DNA of 64,000 bases, from positions 2,046,001 to 2,110,000 of the forward strand of contig NZ_CP019067.1 in the NCBI RefSeq assembly GCF_001989615.1, read 5' to 3'. This DNA comes from Halorientalis sp. IM1011 (GTDB taxonomy: Archaea; Halobacteriota; Halobacteria; Halobacteriales; Haloarculaceae). Each line of letters begins with the position of its first letter. The first letter of the stretch is position 1. Made by a program: the position numbers and the translations under genes. This document shows, piece after piece, positions 7,974 to 16,395 of the stretch. The notes under the pieces are model-generated. The model had not been told where the DNA came from and searched no databases. It worked only from the letters and a program-made list of their open reading frames with translations.

Positions 7974-8483
7974 ATGGGCGACCGCTCGATCCCGTCGGTC
8001 CGGCGACTCCAGTTCGGCACCGCTGCCGTCGTCCTCGCCGTCCTGCTGTTATCGGGCCCGCTCGTCGGTATCGTCGACCTTACACCCGAGTCCCGGGGCG
8101 CCGCTGAACTCGGGGCTGGCACCGCCAACGCTACCGTGGTCGGCGATCCGACCGCCGAGCTCGCGATCACGTCCGGCCGGTTCGGGACGAACGTCTCCTA
8201 CCTCCGGATCCCGCCGGCGAGTGTCGACGTCGACCGCGTCGAGCAGCGCCCGCGACTGCTCTACGTCGTTCGCGTCCCGCAACTCGACTTCGAACGGTCG
8301 GTGACACACCCTCTGGACGAGAGCGTCGACGGGCGCGTCACGCTCCGCATGGACGACCGTGCGTTCCCGAACCGGGTGATCCGAACGGACAGCTACCGGG
8401 CGACCGTCATCGTCCGGGTCCAGAGCTTCGACGGGACCCGGACGATCTACCGGCGCAACGCGACCGTGCCGGTCCGCCGGTGA
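7974..8483 (+). CDS. Motility-island membrane-anchored exported protein of unknown function
   Basis: 169 residues: a short basic N-terminus, one hydrophobic segment at about 13-35 (FGTAAVVLAVLLLSGPLVGIV) acting as signal anchor, then an extracytoplasmic beta-rich domain with several Arg-rich strands. Two N-X-S/T sequons (NAT and NVS) in the first third of that domain fit exposure at the cell surface. It follows the preceding unknown gene by 3 bases. Context suggests a part that faces the pseudoperiplasm, perhaps near the archaellum base or S-layer, but no known domain is visible to me. Confidence 0.7.
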   Translation: MGDRSIPSVRRLQFGTAAVVLAVLLLSGPLVGIVDLTPESRGAAELGAGTANATVVGDPTAELAITSGRFGTNVSYLRIPPASVDVDRVEQRPRLLYVVRVPQLDFERSVTHPLDESVDGRVTLRMDDRAFPNRVIRTDSYRATVIVRVQSFDGTRTIYRRNATVPVRR

Positions 8484-8582
8484 TCGCGGACGAAACCGCT
8501 GATAACGGCCCGCCCGTCGGAGACCGAACGTCGGCCAGCCGTGTGCGTGTTCGGAGCCGCTGTCCGGGACGTATTCAAACGC

Positions 8583-8606
8583 GATAATCTGACGGAAGGG
8601 TTTATC
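8583..8606 (+). promoter_or_regulatory. cheY promoter with GATAAT element
   Basis: TTTATC at 8601-8606 is about 30 bases before the cheY ATG, predicting a leaderless message for cheY-cheC-cheD. GATAAT (8583-8588) lies 12 bases upstream of it, the same hexamer as in the winged-helix and archaellin promoter regions. Confidence 0.45.
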
Positions 8607-8634
8607 CCGATATTCGCAGTACCAACCGGTAACA

Positions 8635-8994
8635 ATGTCAGAAGTACTGATCGCGGACGATTCGGAGTTCATGCGGAACCTGCTGCGGGAGATTCTGGAG
8701 GAGGACCACCAGATCGTCGGGGAGGTGGAGAACGGCGTCGAGGCCGTGGAGGTCTACAAGGAGGAGCGGCCGGATCTGGTGATGATGGACATCGTGATGC
8801 CGATCCGGGACGGGATCGAGGCGACAGACGAGATCAAGAACGGTGATCCGGAGGCGACGGTCATCATGTGTACCAGCGTCGGGCAGGAAGAGAAGATGAA
8901 GGAGGCGGTCAAGGCCGGCGCTGACGGGTACATCACGAAGCCCTTCCAGAAGCCGAGCGTGATCGAGGCGATCGAGGACGCGGTCGGGGCGTAG
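8635..8994 (+). CDS. cheY: CheY chemotaxis response regulator
   Basis: Single receiver domain of 119 residues that carries the phosphoryl signal from CheA to the archaellum switch through CheF-type adapters. Phospho-acceptor Asp52 (LVMMDIVMP), acidic pair Asp8/Asp9, Thr80/Ser81 region (IMCTSVG) and Lys102 (YITKPFQ) are all present. It is the first gene of a tight cheY-cheC-cheD group: cheC starts 3 bases after its stop. No output domain is attached, as expected. Confidence 0.97.
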   Translation: MSEVLIADDSEFMRNLLREILEEDHQIVGEVENGVEAVEVYKEERPDLVMMDIVMPIRDGIEATDEIKNGDPEATVIMCTSVGQEEKMKEAVKAGADGYITKPFQKPSVIEAIEDAVGA

Positions 8995-8997
8995 GCG

Positions 8998-10203
8998 ATG
9001 GAAGTCGATATCCAGTCGCTCGAGACGGTCAACCAGCTCGCATCCGAGGGGGCCCAGCGAGCGACGGCCATGCTGGCCCAGATGACGGGTATCCAGGCCG
9101 ACGTGGAGGTGACCAAGATCTCCCTCACGGACCGGGCGGACATCGGCGAGGAACTCACCGGCCATGAACTGGTCGGGATCGACTTCGATCTGGAGGGCGG
9201 GCTGGTCGGCGATACGACGCTCGTGTTCGAGGCGGCCTGTACCGGCCCCATCGTCGAGGCGCTCCCGGGCGATGGGGCCGGCGACGGGATGATCGAGTCG
9301 AGCGTCGAGGAGATCGGCAACATCATGATGAGCGGTTTCATCGACGGGTGGGCCGACTTCCTCGGGACGACGATCGAACACTCGCCGCCGCGGTACGTCG
9401 AGGCGACGGGCGCGGACGTGCTCCCGGCCGCCGAGGATCCGGCCGAACAGGTGTTCGTGTTCAAAAACCACATCGAGTGGCCGGGTGAGGATCTCAGTTT
9501 CTACATCTACATGCTGCCGGCTTCCGACCGGCTGACCGAACTGATGAGTGACCTCGGGACCGGTGGTGACGCCATCCCGGTCGACAAGCTATCGGTGTTC
9601 AACGACATGACCCGGGAGGGCACCCGCAAAGCCGCCCGGAACGTCACCGAGATGACCGGCATCGAGACCCGCGCGGAGGTGACCCAGATCAGTTTCGCGC
9701 CGGTCGAAGACGTCCCCAAACAGGTCGACAACAGGCCCTGCGTCGGGACGGCCGTCGAGTTCTCCGGGACGCCGAGTGGCTACCTGATGGTGCTCTTCGA
9801 CGAGGAGTCGGCGACGGCCGTCGCGGAGGCGCTGATGCCGATGGAACCCGACGGCGAGGGCTTCACCGACATGCACGAGAGCGCCATCGAGGAGATGGGC
9901 AACATCATGACCAGCGGGTTCATCGACGGCTGGGCGAACGTCCTCCAGACGTCCATCGACCACACGCCGCCCCGCGTCGTCCACGACATGGGTCGGGCGA
10001 TCATCGACCCGCTGGCGGCCCAGGTCGGCCAGCACCAGGAACACGCGTTCATCATCGAGTCCCGCATGCAGACCGAGGATCTGGAGTTCGGCTGTGAGAT
10101 TCACGCCCTCCCCGACGACGCGGAGCTGCGTCAGGCGCTCGCGGAACTGGACGTCGAGCGGAGTGAGGAGACCGAACCCGACGTGGAACGGATCTTCGAA
10201 TGA
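8998..10203 (+). CDS. cheC: CheC-type CheY-P phosphatase, two CheC domains in tandem
   Basis: CheC-family protein that dephosphorylates CheY-P and can bind CheD. At 401 residues it is about twice a single-domain CheC: two homologous halves (about 1-195 and 196-401). Each keeps the active-site signature S-x3-E-x2-N followed by Pro: Ser101, Glu105, Asn108 with SP near 130, and Ser295, Glu299, Asn302 with the P of HTPP near 324. Both halves contain the SGFIDGWA motif. Thus both sites look functional. It overlaps cheD by 4 bases (ATGA), implying coupled translation. An internal duplication of this kind is known in some haloarchaeal CheC proteins. Confidence 0.93.
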   Translation: MEVDIQSLETVNQLASEGAQRATAMLAQMTGIQADVEVTKISLTDRADIGEELTGHELVGIDFDLEGGLVGDTTLVFEAACTGPIVEALPGDGAGDGMIESSVEEIGNIMMSGFIDGWADFLGTTIEHSPPRYVEATGADVLPAAEDPAEQVFVFKNHIEWPGEDLSFYIYMLPASDRLTELMSDLGTGGDAIPVDKLSVFNDMTREGTRKAARNVTEMTGIETRAEVTQISFAPVEDVPKQVDNRPCVGTAVEFSGTPSGYLMVLFDEESATAVAEALMPMEPDGEGFTDMHESAIEEMGNIMTSGFIDGWANVLQTSIDHTPPRVVHDMGRAIIDPLAAQVGQHQEHAFIIESRMQTEDLEFGCEIHALPDDAELRQALAELDVERSEETEPDVERIFE

Positions 10204-10718
10204 AAGTATACGACAGTACCACGAGGACGGCGAGCAGTCCCGAACAGGAACGGCTCAAGGTCGGTATCGCCGAGTACGAGGTGACGACCGAGGACGCGAC
10301 GCTGACGACCAGCGGCCTCGGGTCCTGTCTCGGCGTCGCGCTGTACGACCCCGAGGCCGGCGTCGCCGGACTCGTCCACGTGATGCTCCCCTCCGCCGAC
10401 GGCGTCGAGGACCCAAACGTCGCCAAGTACGCCGACACCGGAATCGAGACGCTGCTCCTGGAGATGGAGCGCGTCGGCGCGGATCGGGACCGCGTCCGCG
10501 CGAAAGTCGCCGGCGGGAGCGACATGCTCGACTTCTCGGAGAACGGGTCGGGCATCGGCGTCCGGAACATGCAGCAGGTCGAGGCGACGCTCGAGGAGTT
10601 CGGCGTCCCCCTCGTCAGCCAGGACGTCGGCGGCGACCACGGCCGCTCGCTCCGCCTCGACGGTGCCTCCGGCGACCTCACGGTCAAAAGCGCCAACGAC
10701 GGCCGGAAGACGCTCTGA
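10200..10718 (+). CDS. cheD: CheD chemoreceptor glutamine deamidase
   Basis: Deamidates receptor glutamines and, in complex with CheC, links adaptation to CheY-P levels. 172 residues with catalytic Cys43 in GLGSCLGVALYD and His60 in GLVHVMLP, and the family C-terminal GGDHGRSLRLD motif. The start overlaps the cheC stop in an ATGA. Length is normal. Its neighbour CheC is also its known protein partner, which supports the assignment. Confidence 0.96.
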   Translation: MKVYDSTTRTASSPEQERLKVGIAEYEVTTEDATLTTSGLGSCLGVALYDPEAGVAGLVHVMLPSADGVEDPNVAKYADTGIETLLLEMERVGADRDRVRAKVAGGSDMLDFSENGSGIGVRNMQQVEATLEEFGVPLVSQDVGGDHGRSLRLDGASGDLTVKSANDGRKTL

Positions 10719-10926
10719 GCCGTTCGGGGATACGTAAACAGCCGCTGTTTCTATCGGTGATAACAGAACCGTCTATATCGGTACTTCTGCAGGAACGGAT
10801 GCATGGGGTGCTAGGTGACGATATCGGCCAATTCGACCGAAATCTCCAGTCGAAGCGTCTGACGAATATCACTCATGATACCATAGCCGACAGGTTGAAG
10901 GTCGTAAGGGGAGAATAGCGACAGTA
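10719..10926 (+). other. 208-base leader/promoter gap before arlCE
   Basis: AT-richer than the flanking genes. It contains TATATC near 10773-10778 as the best TATA candidate, which would give a long leader of about 120 bases before the arlCE ATG, and ATACCATAG near 10879 as a weaker, nearer candidate. I see no gene or strong hairpin in it. Confidence 0.35.
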
Positions 10927-12603
10927 ATGAGTAGTCTCGCCGCGGGCCCGGTCGGGTTCGCGATCGCCACTGGAACAGGGGGTCAGGTACCCGAGGGGCT
11001 GGCTCCCCTGGTGGCGCTCGTGGCCAGCGGCGTCGTCGGCATGAGTATCAAGAACGTCTTCGATTCGATCCTCTCCGACGAGGACGAGGACGGTGATATC
11101 GGCGGCGATATGGGCGAGGATATGAGCAGCGACGGCGGCCTGATGGCCGAGGGCGGTGACGACGACCTCGACGATCTGGGCGGTCTCGGCGGCGACGACG
11201 ATCTGGGCGGATTCGACGACGACGGTGACGGGTTCGGCGACATGGACGGCGGCGGTGGCGGTCCGGCCACCGACGAGCTGGAGAACCGGCTGGACGAACT
11301 CGAAAACGAGGTCGGCAGTCTCCAGTCGACGGTCAACACCGTCCGCAACGAGAACGAGCAGATCGGCGAGCAGGTTCAGGACCTGGACGAGAACATCCGG
11401 AAACTGCTCGACATCTACGAGATGGTCACGCGCGGCGTCAATCCCTTCGCCGACGACATTCAGGCGGGTGCCGGCGGTGGCGGGATCGAGGAGGGAAGCT
11501 TCGGCCTGTTCAGCGACGACGACGACGGCGAGGACGACGAGGAGATCGACGACGAGATCGCCAACGCCGACGCCGAGGGCTTTTTCGACGAAGACCTCGT
11601 CGAAGACGGAGAAGACGACGTCGAAGACGTGGGCGACGACTTCGGCAGCGTCAGCGACGTCGTGGACGACGACGGTGCGGACGACGACATGGGCGAGTTC
11701 GAGGACGACTTCGACGACTTCGACGATGGCGGCGACGAGTTCGACGATATGGACGACCTCGACGACGACGGTGACGATTTCGGCGACCTCGACGACGGCG
11801 ACGACGGCGACGACGGCGGAGACGGCGGAAAGTCCTTCCAGGAACTCAAACAGGAGTACGAGTCCGGCGACGCCGACTGGGCCGAAGGCGAAGAGCCCGA
11901 CGGCGAGGGCGACGAACTCGCGGACGATTCCGACGACGAACTCGTCGACGAGGACGCCGACGCCGGTGACGACCTGGACGACCTCGACGACGAGATGGAC
12001 GGCGACGTGGTCGAGTCAACCGACGTCGACGACGTGCTCCCGTCGGCCGGTGACGACGAGGAGGACGACGAGGCAGTCGACGCGGGCGGGACAGCAGCCG
12101 TCGAGCCCGACGAAGAGATCGAGTCCGACCCCGAACTGGCGGCGGAGTCGGAACTCGAGTCGGAGTCGGAACTCGAGTCGGAGTCGGAACCCGAGGCCAC
12201 GACGGCCGCGCCCGCGGGAACGGAACAGGCTGGCGCGACCGACACGGACGGGGATTCGGCGGCCGACGGGCCGGGGAAGCCGTACCTGCGGACGCTTCCG
12301 GACGGGTACGCGGCCGATCTGATCGTCATGGAGTGGCTGGAGTTCCTCGTCGAGGAGTCGGACGTGCGCGAGACGGCCGAAGCGATCCAGTACTACGAGC
12401 GGATCGACTGGGTCAGCGAGCCGGTCGCCGGAGAGTTGCGGTCGTTCCTGTCTGGGTTCGACGGCGGGTCGGGTGGATCGCTGACGATCGATCACCACAC
12501 CCGGAGTCTTCGGTACATCAGCCAACTCGACCAGGACGCCGGCGACGGGGCGGCCATGCAACTGTTGGCCCGTGGAGGTGGTGGTGATGGGCTTCAGCGT
12601 TAG
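10927..12603 (+). CDS. arlCE: Archaellum protein ArlCE (FlaCE) with long acidic linker
   Basis: Component near the cytoplasmic switch complex that receives chemotaxis input. 558 residues: a hydrophobic N-terminal region (about 1-45), a Gly/Asp-rich stretch, a coiled-coil segment (about 110-160, LENRLDELENEVGSL), an extremely acidic low-complexity linker (about 170-440) and a conserved C-terminal FlaD/E domain starting at KPYLRTLPDGYAADLIVMEW. The fused C-E form is usual in haloarchaea. The tandem codons GAC/GAG in the linker produce strong false reading frames on both strands. The stop overlaps the next gene by 17 bases. No separate ArlD gene is seen in the window. Confidence 0.88.
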   Translation: MSSLAAGPVGFAIATGTGGQVPEGLAPLVALVASGVVGMSIKNVFDSILSDEDEDGDIGGDMGEDMSSDGGLMAEGGDDDLDDLGGLGGDDDLGGFDDDGDGFGDMDGGGGGPATDELENRLDELENEVGSLQSTVNTVRNENEQIGEQVQDLDENIRKLLDIYEMVTRGVNPFADDIQAGAGGGGIEEGSFGLFSDDDDGEDDEEIDDEIANADAEGFFDEDLVEDGEDDVEDVGDDFGSVSDVVDDDGADDDMGEFEDDFDDFDDGGDEFDDMDDLDDDGDDFGDLDDGDDGDDGGDGGKSFQELKQEYESGDADWAEGEEPDGEGDELADDSDDELVDEDADAGDDLDDLDDEMDGDVVESTDVDDVLPSAGDDEEDDEAVDAGGTAAVEPDEEIESDPELAAESELESESELESESEPEATTAAPAGTEQAGATDTDGDSAADGPGKPYLRTLPDGYAADLIVMEWLEFLVEESDVRETAEAIQYYERIDWVSEPVAGELRSFLSGFDGGSGGSLTIDHHTRSLRYISQLDQDAGDGAAMQLLARGGGGDGLQR

Positions 12604-13024
12604 CGGCTCGGCGGCGATTCTCTTCGTCGGGCTGTTCATCGGCTTCGGCATCCTCTTTGGCGCCGTCTCCGACGGCTTCGAACGCGTCTCGGACGCACAG
12701 GACGCCCAGACCGACGACGCCCTCGACACCGAAAACACCGCGATCAACGTCACGTCGACCGAGTACGTCGGTACCACCGACCGACTCACCGTGCTGGTGG
12801 AAAACACCGGTTCGACGTCGATCGGGCTCAACACGACCGACTTCCTGGTCGAGAACGACTACGTGACCGACTGGCGAGGGTCGGCGACCGTCGACGGACA
12901 GGACGACACGTGGCTGTGGTTGCCGGGCGAACAGCTCAACGTCACGATCCGGACGAGTGACGTGCCGGCGCGGGTGACGGTCGTCACCGGCAACGGCGTC
13001 ACCCGGACGACGGAGGTGAACTGA
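12587..13024 (+). CDS. arlF: ArlF-like archaellum stator-type protein, first copy
   Basis: 145-residue protein with an N-terminal membrane helix (about 8-30, AAILFVGLFIGFGILFGAV) and an extracytoplasmic immunoglobulin-like beta domain containing LTVLVENTGS and a TDFLVENDYVTDW block. ArlF binds the S-layer and with ArlG anchors the motor. A GTG at 12572 precedes, but the ATG at 12587 gives the normal MGFSVSGSA start. It overlaps arlCE and lies 1 base before a second, clearly related gene. Sequons N-V-T and N-T-T occur in the outer domain. Confidence 0.85.
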   Translation: MGFSVSGSAAILFVGLFIGFGILFGAVSDGFERVSDAQDAQTDDALDTENTAINVTSTEYVGTTDRLTVLVENTGSTSIGLNTTDFLVENDYVTDWRGSATVDGQDDTWLWLPGEQLNVTIRTSDVPARVTVVTGNGVTRTTEVN

Positions 13025-13025
13025 G

Positions 13026-13481
13026 ATGGGCGTCAGCGTGAGCTCCTCGTTCGCCGTGATCGTCGTCGGCGCGCTCGTCGCCTTCGGCGTGTTCTACAGC
13101 GCCTCGGCAAACTCCTTCGAGCGCGTTCAGGAGGCCAATCAGGGGCAAAATGACCGGTTCGACCGCGTCCAGAATACCCGCATCACCGTCACGGCGGCCG
13201 AGGTGATCGACTCGACGCCCTGCACGGTCCGGGTGAACGCCACCAACGACGGGGAGACCGCACTCGCGCTCCCGGACACGGACGTACTGGTCGACGGCGT
13301 CTACGCGACGGACTGGGCCGCGGACACGCGCGTCGAGGGCGACCGGAACACCAGCGACTGGTTCCCGGCCGAGCGGCTGAGCCTGAACGTCACCGTCGAC
13401 GGGACGCCCGAGCGCGTCAAGGTCGTCACGGGCTCCGGCGTGGCGGCGACGAGACCGATCACGGGTGGTTCGGCATGCTGA
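13026..13481 (+). CDS. ArlF-like archaellum protein, second copy
   Basis: 151 residues with the same plan as the gene before it: MGVSVSSSFAVIVVGALVAF as the membrane helix, a FERVQEANQG heptad-like segment, then a beta domain with VRVNATNDGETAL and TDVLVDGVYATDW matching the equivalent blocks of the first copy. The two are tandem paralogues, both of ArlF type by position and fold; annotation as ArlF or ArlG may vary between databases. One Cys in the domain and one at the last residue. Followed after 16 bases by arlG. Confidence 0.8.
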   Translation: MGVSVSSSFAVIVVGALVAFGVFYSASANSFERVQEANQGQNDRFDRVQNTRITVTAAEVIDSTPCTVRVNATNDGETALALPDTDVLVDGVYATDWAADTRVEGDRNTSDWFPAERLSLNVTVDGTPERVKVVTGSGVAATRPITGGSAC

Positions 13482-13497
13482 CGGAGGTGCGTGACTG

Positions 13498-13959
13498 ATG
13501 GCGAGCGTCTCCGTCTCCCACATGATCCTGTTTATCGCCTCCATCGTGATCGCCGCGAGCGTCGCGGGCGTGTTCACCGACAGCATCAGCCAGGTGAGCC
13601 AGGCCATCGACGACCGCGGGCTATCGGTCAGCGAGAACGTCCGGACGGACATCGAGGTGATAAGCGACAGCGGGTCGGCCGCCGTCTACGACGAGACGAC
13701 CGAGAACGTCACCATCTACGTCAAGAACACCGGATCACGGGAGTTACGATCCGAGTCCGCGGCCATCGACGTGCTGGTCGACGGGCGGTACGAGACCGAC
13801 GTGACGGTGACGGTACTCGACGGGGCCGACGGCTGGGGGCCCGGCGACGTGGTTCGACTGGATATCAGTCCGAACGACGGTGGCGGGCTCCAGGCCGGTG
13901 ACCATCGCGTGAAGGTCATCGTCAACGACGACGAGGAGGTGTTTAGATTCCGCATATGA
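13498..13959 (+). CDS. arlG: ArlG-like archaellum stator protein
   Basis: 153 residues: N-terminal helix (about 8-28, [18 protein letters not shown]), a short coiled segment and a beta-sandwich domain with [15 protein letters not shown] and [11 protein letters not shown]. ArlG forms filaments at the motor base capped by ArlF. Its helix and domain are related to the two preceding genes but more divergent, which is why I assign ArlG to this third copy. Its stop overlaps arlH by 4 bases (ATGA). Confidence 0.82.
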   Translation: MASVSVSHMILFIASIVIAASVAGVFTDSISQVSQAIDDRGLSVSENVRTDIEVISDSGSAAVYDETTENVTIYVKNTGSRELRSESAAIDVLVDGRYETDVTVTVLDGADGWGPGDVVRLDISPNDGGGLQAGDHRVKVIVNDDEEVFRFRI

Positions 13960-14720
13960 GTATCGCAACACAAGATCTCTACTCGCTCGGACTGGGCGAT
14001 CACGACCGACTGAACAAGGAACTGGGCGGCGGTATTCCCCCCGGGAGCATCGTCCTCGTCGAGGGCGACTACGGGGCCGGGAAAAGCGCCATGAGCCAGC
14101 GGTTCACCTACGGACTCTGTGAGGAGGGGCACACGGTGACGATGCTCTCGACCGAACTCACGGTTGGGAGTTTCCTCGACCAGATGCACTCGCTGTCCTA
14201 CGACATGGTCGATCACCTGCTCCAGGAGAGATGCCTGTTCCTCCACGCCGACATCGGCGACACGAACACGCTGACCGGTGGCGACGAGGCGGAGGGAGAC
14301 CGCAAGGAACTGCTCAAGCGCCTGATGGAGGCCGAAGTGATGTGGGGATCCGACGTGATCATCATCGACACGTTCGATTCGATCCTCCGGAACGATCCGA
14401 AGTTCGAGGCGCTGGTCCGTCAGAACGAGGAACGCCAGGCCGCACTGGAGATCATCGGCTTCTTCCGGGACGTGATCTCCCGGGGGAAGGTGATCGTCCT
14501 CACTGTGGACCCCTCGACGCTGGAGGAGGAGGCCATCGGCCCGTTCCGTTCGATCGCCGACGTCTTCCTCGAACTGGAGATGGTCGAGGTCGGCAACGAC
14601 GTGCGCCGTCAGATCTCGGTGAAGCGGTTCGCCGGGATGGGTGAACAGGTCGGTGACTCAATCGGGTACTCCGTCCGCTCGGGGACGGGCATCGTGATCG
14701 AGAGCCGGAGCGTCGCATAA
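13956..14720 (+). CDS. arlH: ArlH RecA-like ATP-binding regulator of the archaellum motor
   Basis: KaiC-family protein that binds ATP and docks on ArlI in the motor complex. 254 residues; Walker A GDYGAGKS at 37-44, Walker B-like [10 protein letters not shown] near residue 133, and a conserved [11 protein letters not shown] motif. It sits in the standard order arlG-arlH-arlI-arlJ with overlapping or nearly touching ends (2 bases to arlI). Length and motifs are normal. Confidence 0.95.
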   Translation: MSIATQDLYSLGLGDHDRLNKELGGGIPPGSIVLVEGDYGAGKSAMSQRFTYGLCEEGHTVTMLSTELTVGSFLDQMHSLSYDMVDHLLQERCLFLHADIGDTNTLTGGDEAEGDRKELLKRLMEAEVMWGSDVIIIDTFDSILRNDPKFEALVRQNEERQAALEIIGFFRDVISRGKVIVLTVDPSTLEEEAIGPFRSIADVFLELEMVEVGNDVRRQISVKRFAGMGEQVGDSIGYSVRSGTGIVIESRSVA

Positions 14721-14722
14721 CC

Positions 14723-16393
14723 ATGACCGAGCACGGGACCGCCCAGCCGTCGGACGAACTCAGGCAGTACGCCGCGAGGCGTCGCCACCTGCAGGACCAC
14801 CTGAAGAAGTTCAAGCAGATCACGGGCGAGTTCCCGCTGCTCATCGACGAGGCCAGCACCGAGTACGAGTCACCGCGGCCGAACGTCCTCTACCCGGTCG
14901 GTGGCCCCATCTTCGTCCACATCTACGGCGACGTGGGCCAGGACACGAAGTACTACGCCATCGAGCCGGAACTCGACCAGACGGAGGCGACCGTCTACCA
15001 GAAGGTCCGGGACAAACTCCTCCAGAAGTCGGTGACGAAACCGGCCCCGACCGACGAGGCCGAGTACGACGACCGCATCGAGGAACTGCTCCAGGAGACC
15101 ACCCGGATCAAAGACAGCGAGGACACCGGCCTGTTTAGCAGACTCCCCTCGATTCTCGACATGGGGAAAGTCGAGGTGTCCCGGGAGACCTACGAGGACA
15201 TCCGGTACATCCTCAACCGGGACATCGTCGGGCTGGGGCCGCTGGAACCGATCATGCGCGACCCGGCCAACGAGGACATCCACGTCATCGGCCCCCACGA
15301 GACCTACGTCGACCACAGCGTCTACAGCATGCTGGAGACGACGGTCGACTTCGGCGAACCCGAGGAGTTCGACCAGTGGCTGCGCAACATGGGTGAACGG
15401 ATCGGCGACCCCGTCTCCGACTCCGATCCCATCGTCGACTCCACGCTACCCGACGGGTCGCGTCTCAACCTCATCTACTCCGACGACGTGAGCCTCAAGG
15501 GCCCCTCGCTGACGATCCGGCAGGGCGACGAGACGCCGCTGTCGATGTTCCAGATCACGAAGTGGGGCACCCTGAGCCCGCGACTGGCCGCGTATCTCTG
15601 GCTCTGTCTGGAGAACGAACAGACGGTCTTCGTCGTCGGGGAGACGGCGTCGGGGAAGACGACGACGCTGAACGCCGCCTTCGCCTTCATCCCCCGGGAC
15701 GCCAAGATCTACACCGCGGAGGACACCGCCGAGGTCATCCCGCCCCACGACACCTGGCAGCAACTCCTGACCCGCGAGGGCGAGGAGGAAGGCACGGGGG
15801 TCGACATGTTCGATCTGGTGGCGGCCGCCCTGCGTTCCCGTCCCGACTACATCATCCTCGGCGAGGTCCGTGGGGCGGAGGGTCGGATGGCGTTCCAGGC
15901 GGCCCAGACGGGGCACCCGGTCATGCTGACCTTCCACGCGAGCGACATCGTTAGTATGATCCAGCGGTTCACCAGCGATCCGATCAACGTCCCCGAGACG
16001 TTCATGGACGTGGCCGACGTCGCACTCTTCCAGAACCGGGTCAAGCAGGGTGACGAGGTGCTCCGCCGGGTGACCTCCGTCCAGGAGATCGAGGGCTACT
16101 CCAAGGAGATGGACGGGGTCGTCACCCGGCAGGCGTTCTACTGGGACCCGGTCGAAGACGAGATCGTCTTCCAGGGGATGAACAACTCCTACGTCCTCGA
16201 AGAGCAGATCGCGACCCTGCTGGGCTACGAGGACACCCGGATGATCTACGACGACCTGGATTTCCGCGCGAAGATCATCGAACGCGCCATCCAGGAGGAC
16301 ATCGTCGGCTACCACGAGGTCAACGAACTGATCGCCGACTTCCAGCGCGACGGGATCGAGGGCCTCCCCTTCGACATCCACCGGGAGACCTGA
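14723..16393 (+). CDS. arlI: ArlI archaellum assembly and rotation ATPase
   Basis: Hexameric type II/IV secretion-type ATPase that powers both assembly and rotation. 556 residues: N-terminal domain with three-helix bundle, then the RecA-like domain. Walker A GETASGKT at 306-313, an Asp box region (IYTAEDTAEVIPPHD), Walker B YIILGEVRGAEG near 376-387, and a His-box segment with GHPVMLTFHASD. Two bases separate it from arlH and from arlJ, so the three are co-transcribed. Confidence 0.97.
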   Translation: MTEHGTAQPSDELRQYAARRRHLQDHLKKFKQITGEFPLLIDEASTEYESPRPNVLYPVGGPIFVHIYGDVGQDTKYYAIEPELDQTEATVYQKVRDKLLQKSVTKPAPTDEAEYDDRIEELLQETTRIKDSEDTGLFSRLPSILDMGKVEVSRETYEDIRYILNRDIVGLGPLEPIMRDPANEDIHVIGPHETYVDHSVYSMLETTVDFGEPEEFDQWLRNMGERIGDPVSDSDPIVDSTLPDGSRLNLIYSDDVSLKGPSLTIRQGDETPLSMFQITKWGTLSPRLAAYLWLCLENEQTVFVVGETASGKTTTLNAAFAFIPRDAKIYTAEDTAEVIPPHDTWQQLLTREGEEEGTGVDMFDLVAAALRSRPDYIILGEVRGAEGRMAFQAAQTGHPVMLTFHASDIVSMIQRFTSDPINVPETFMDVADVALFQNRVKQGDEVLRRVTSVQEIEGYSKEMDGVVTRQAFYWDPVEDEIVFQGMNNSYVLEEQIATLLGYEDTRMIYDDLDFRAKIIERAIQEDIVGYHEVNELIADFQRDGIEGLPFDIHRET

Positions 16394-16395
16394 CG

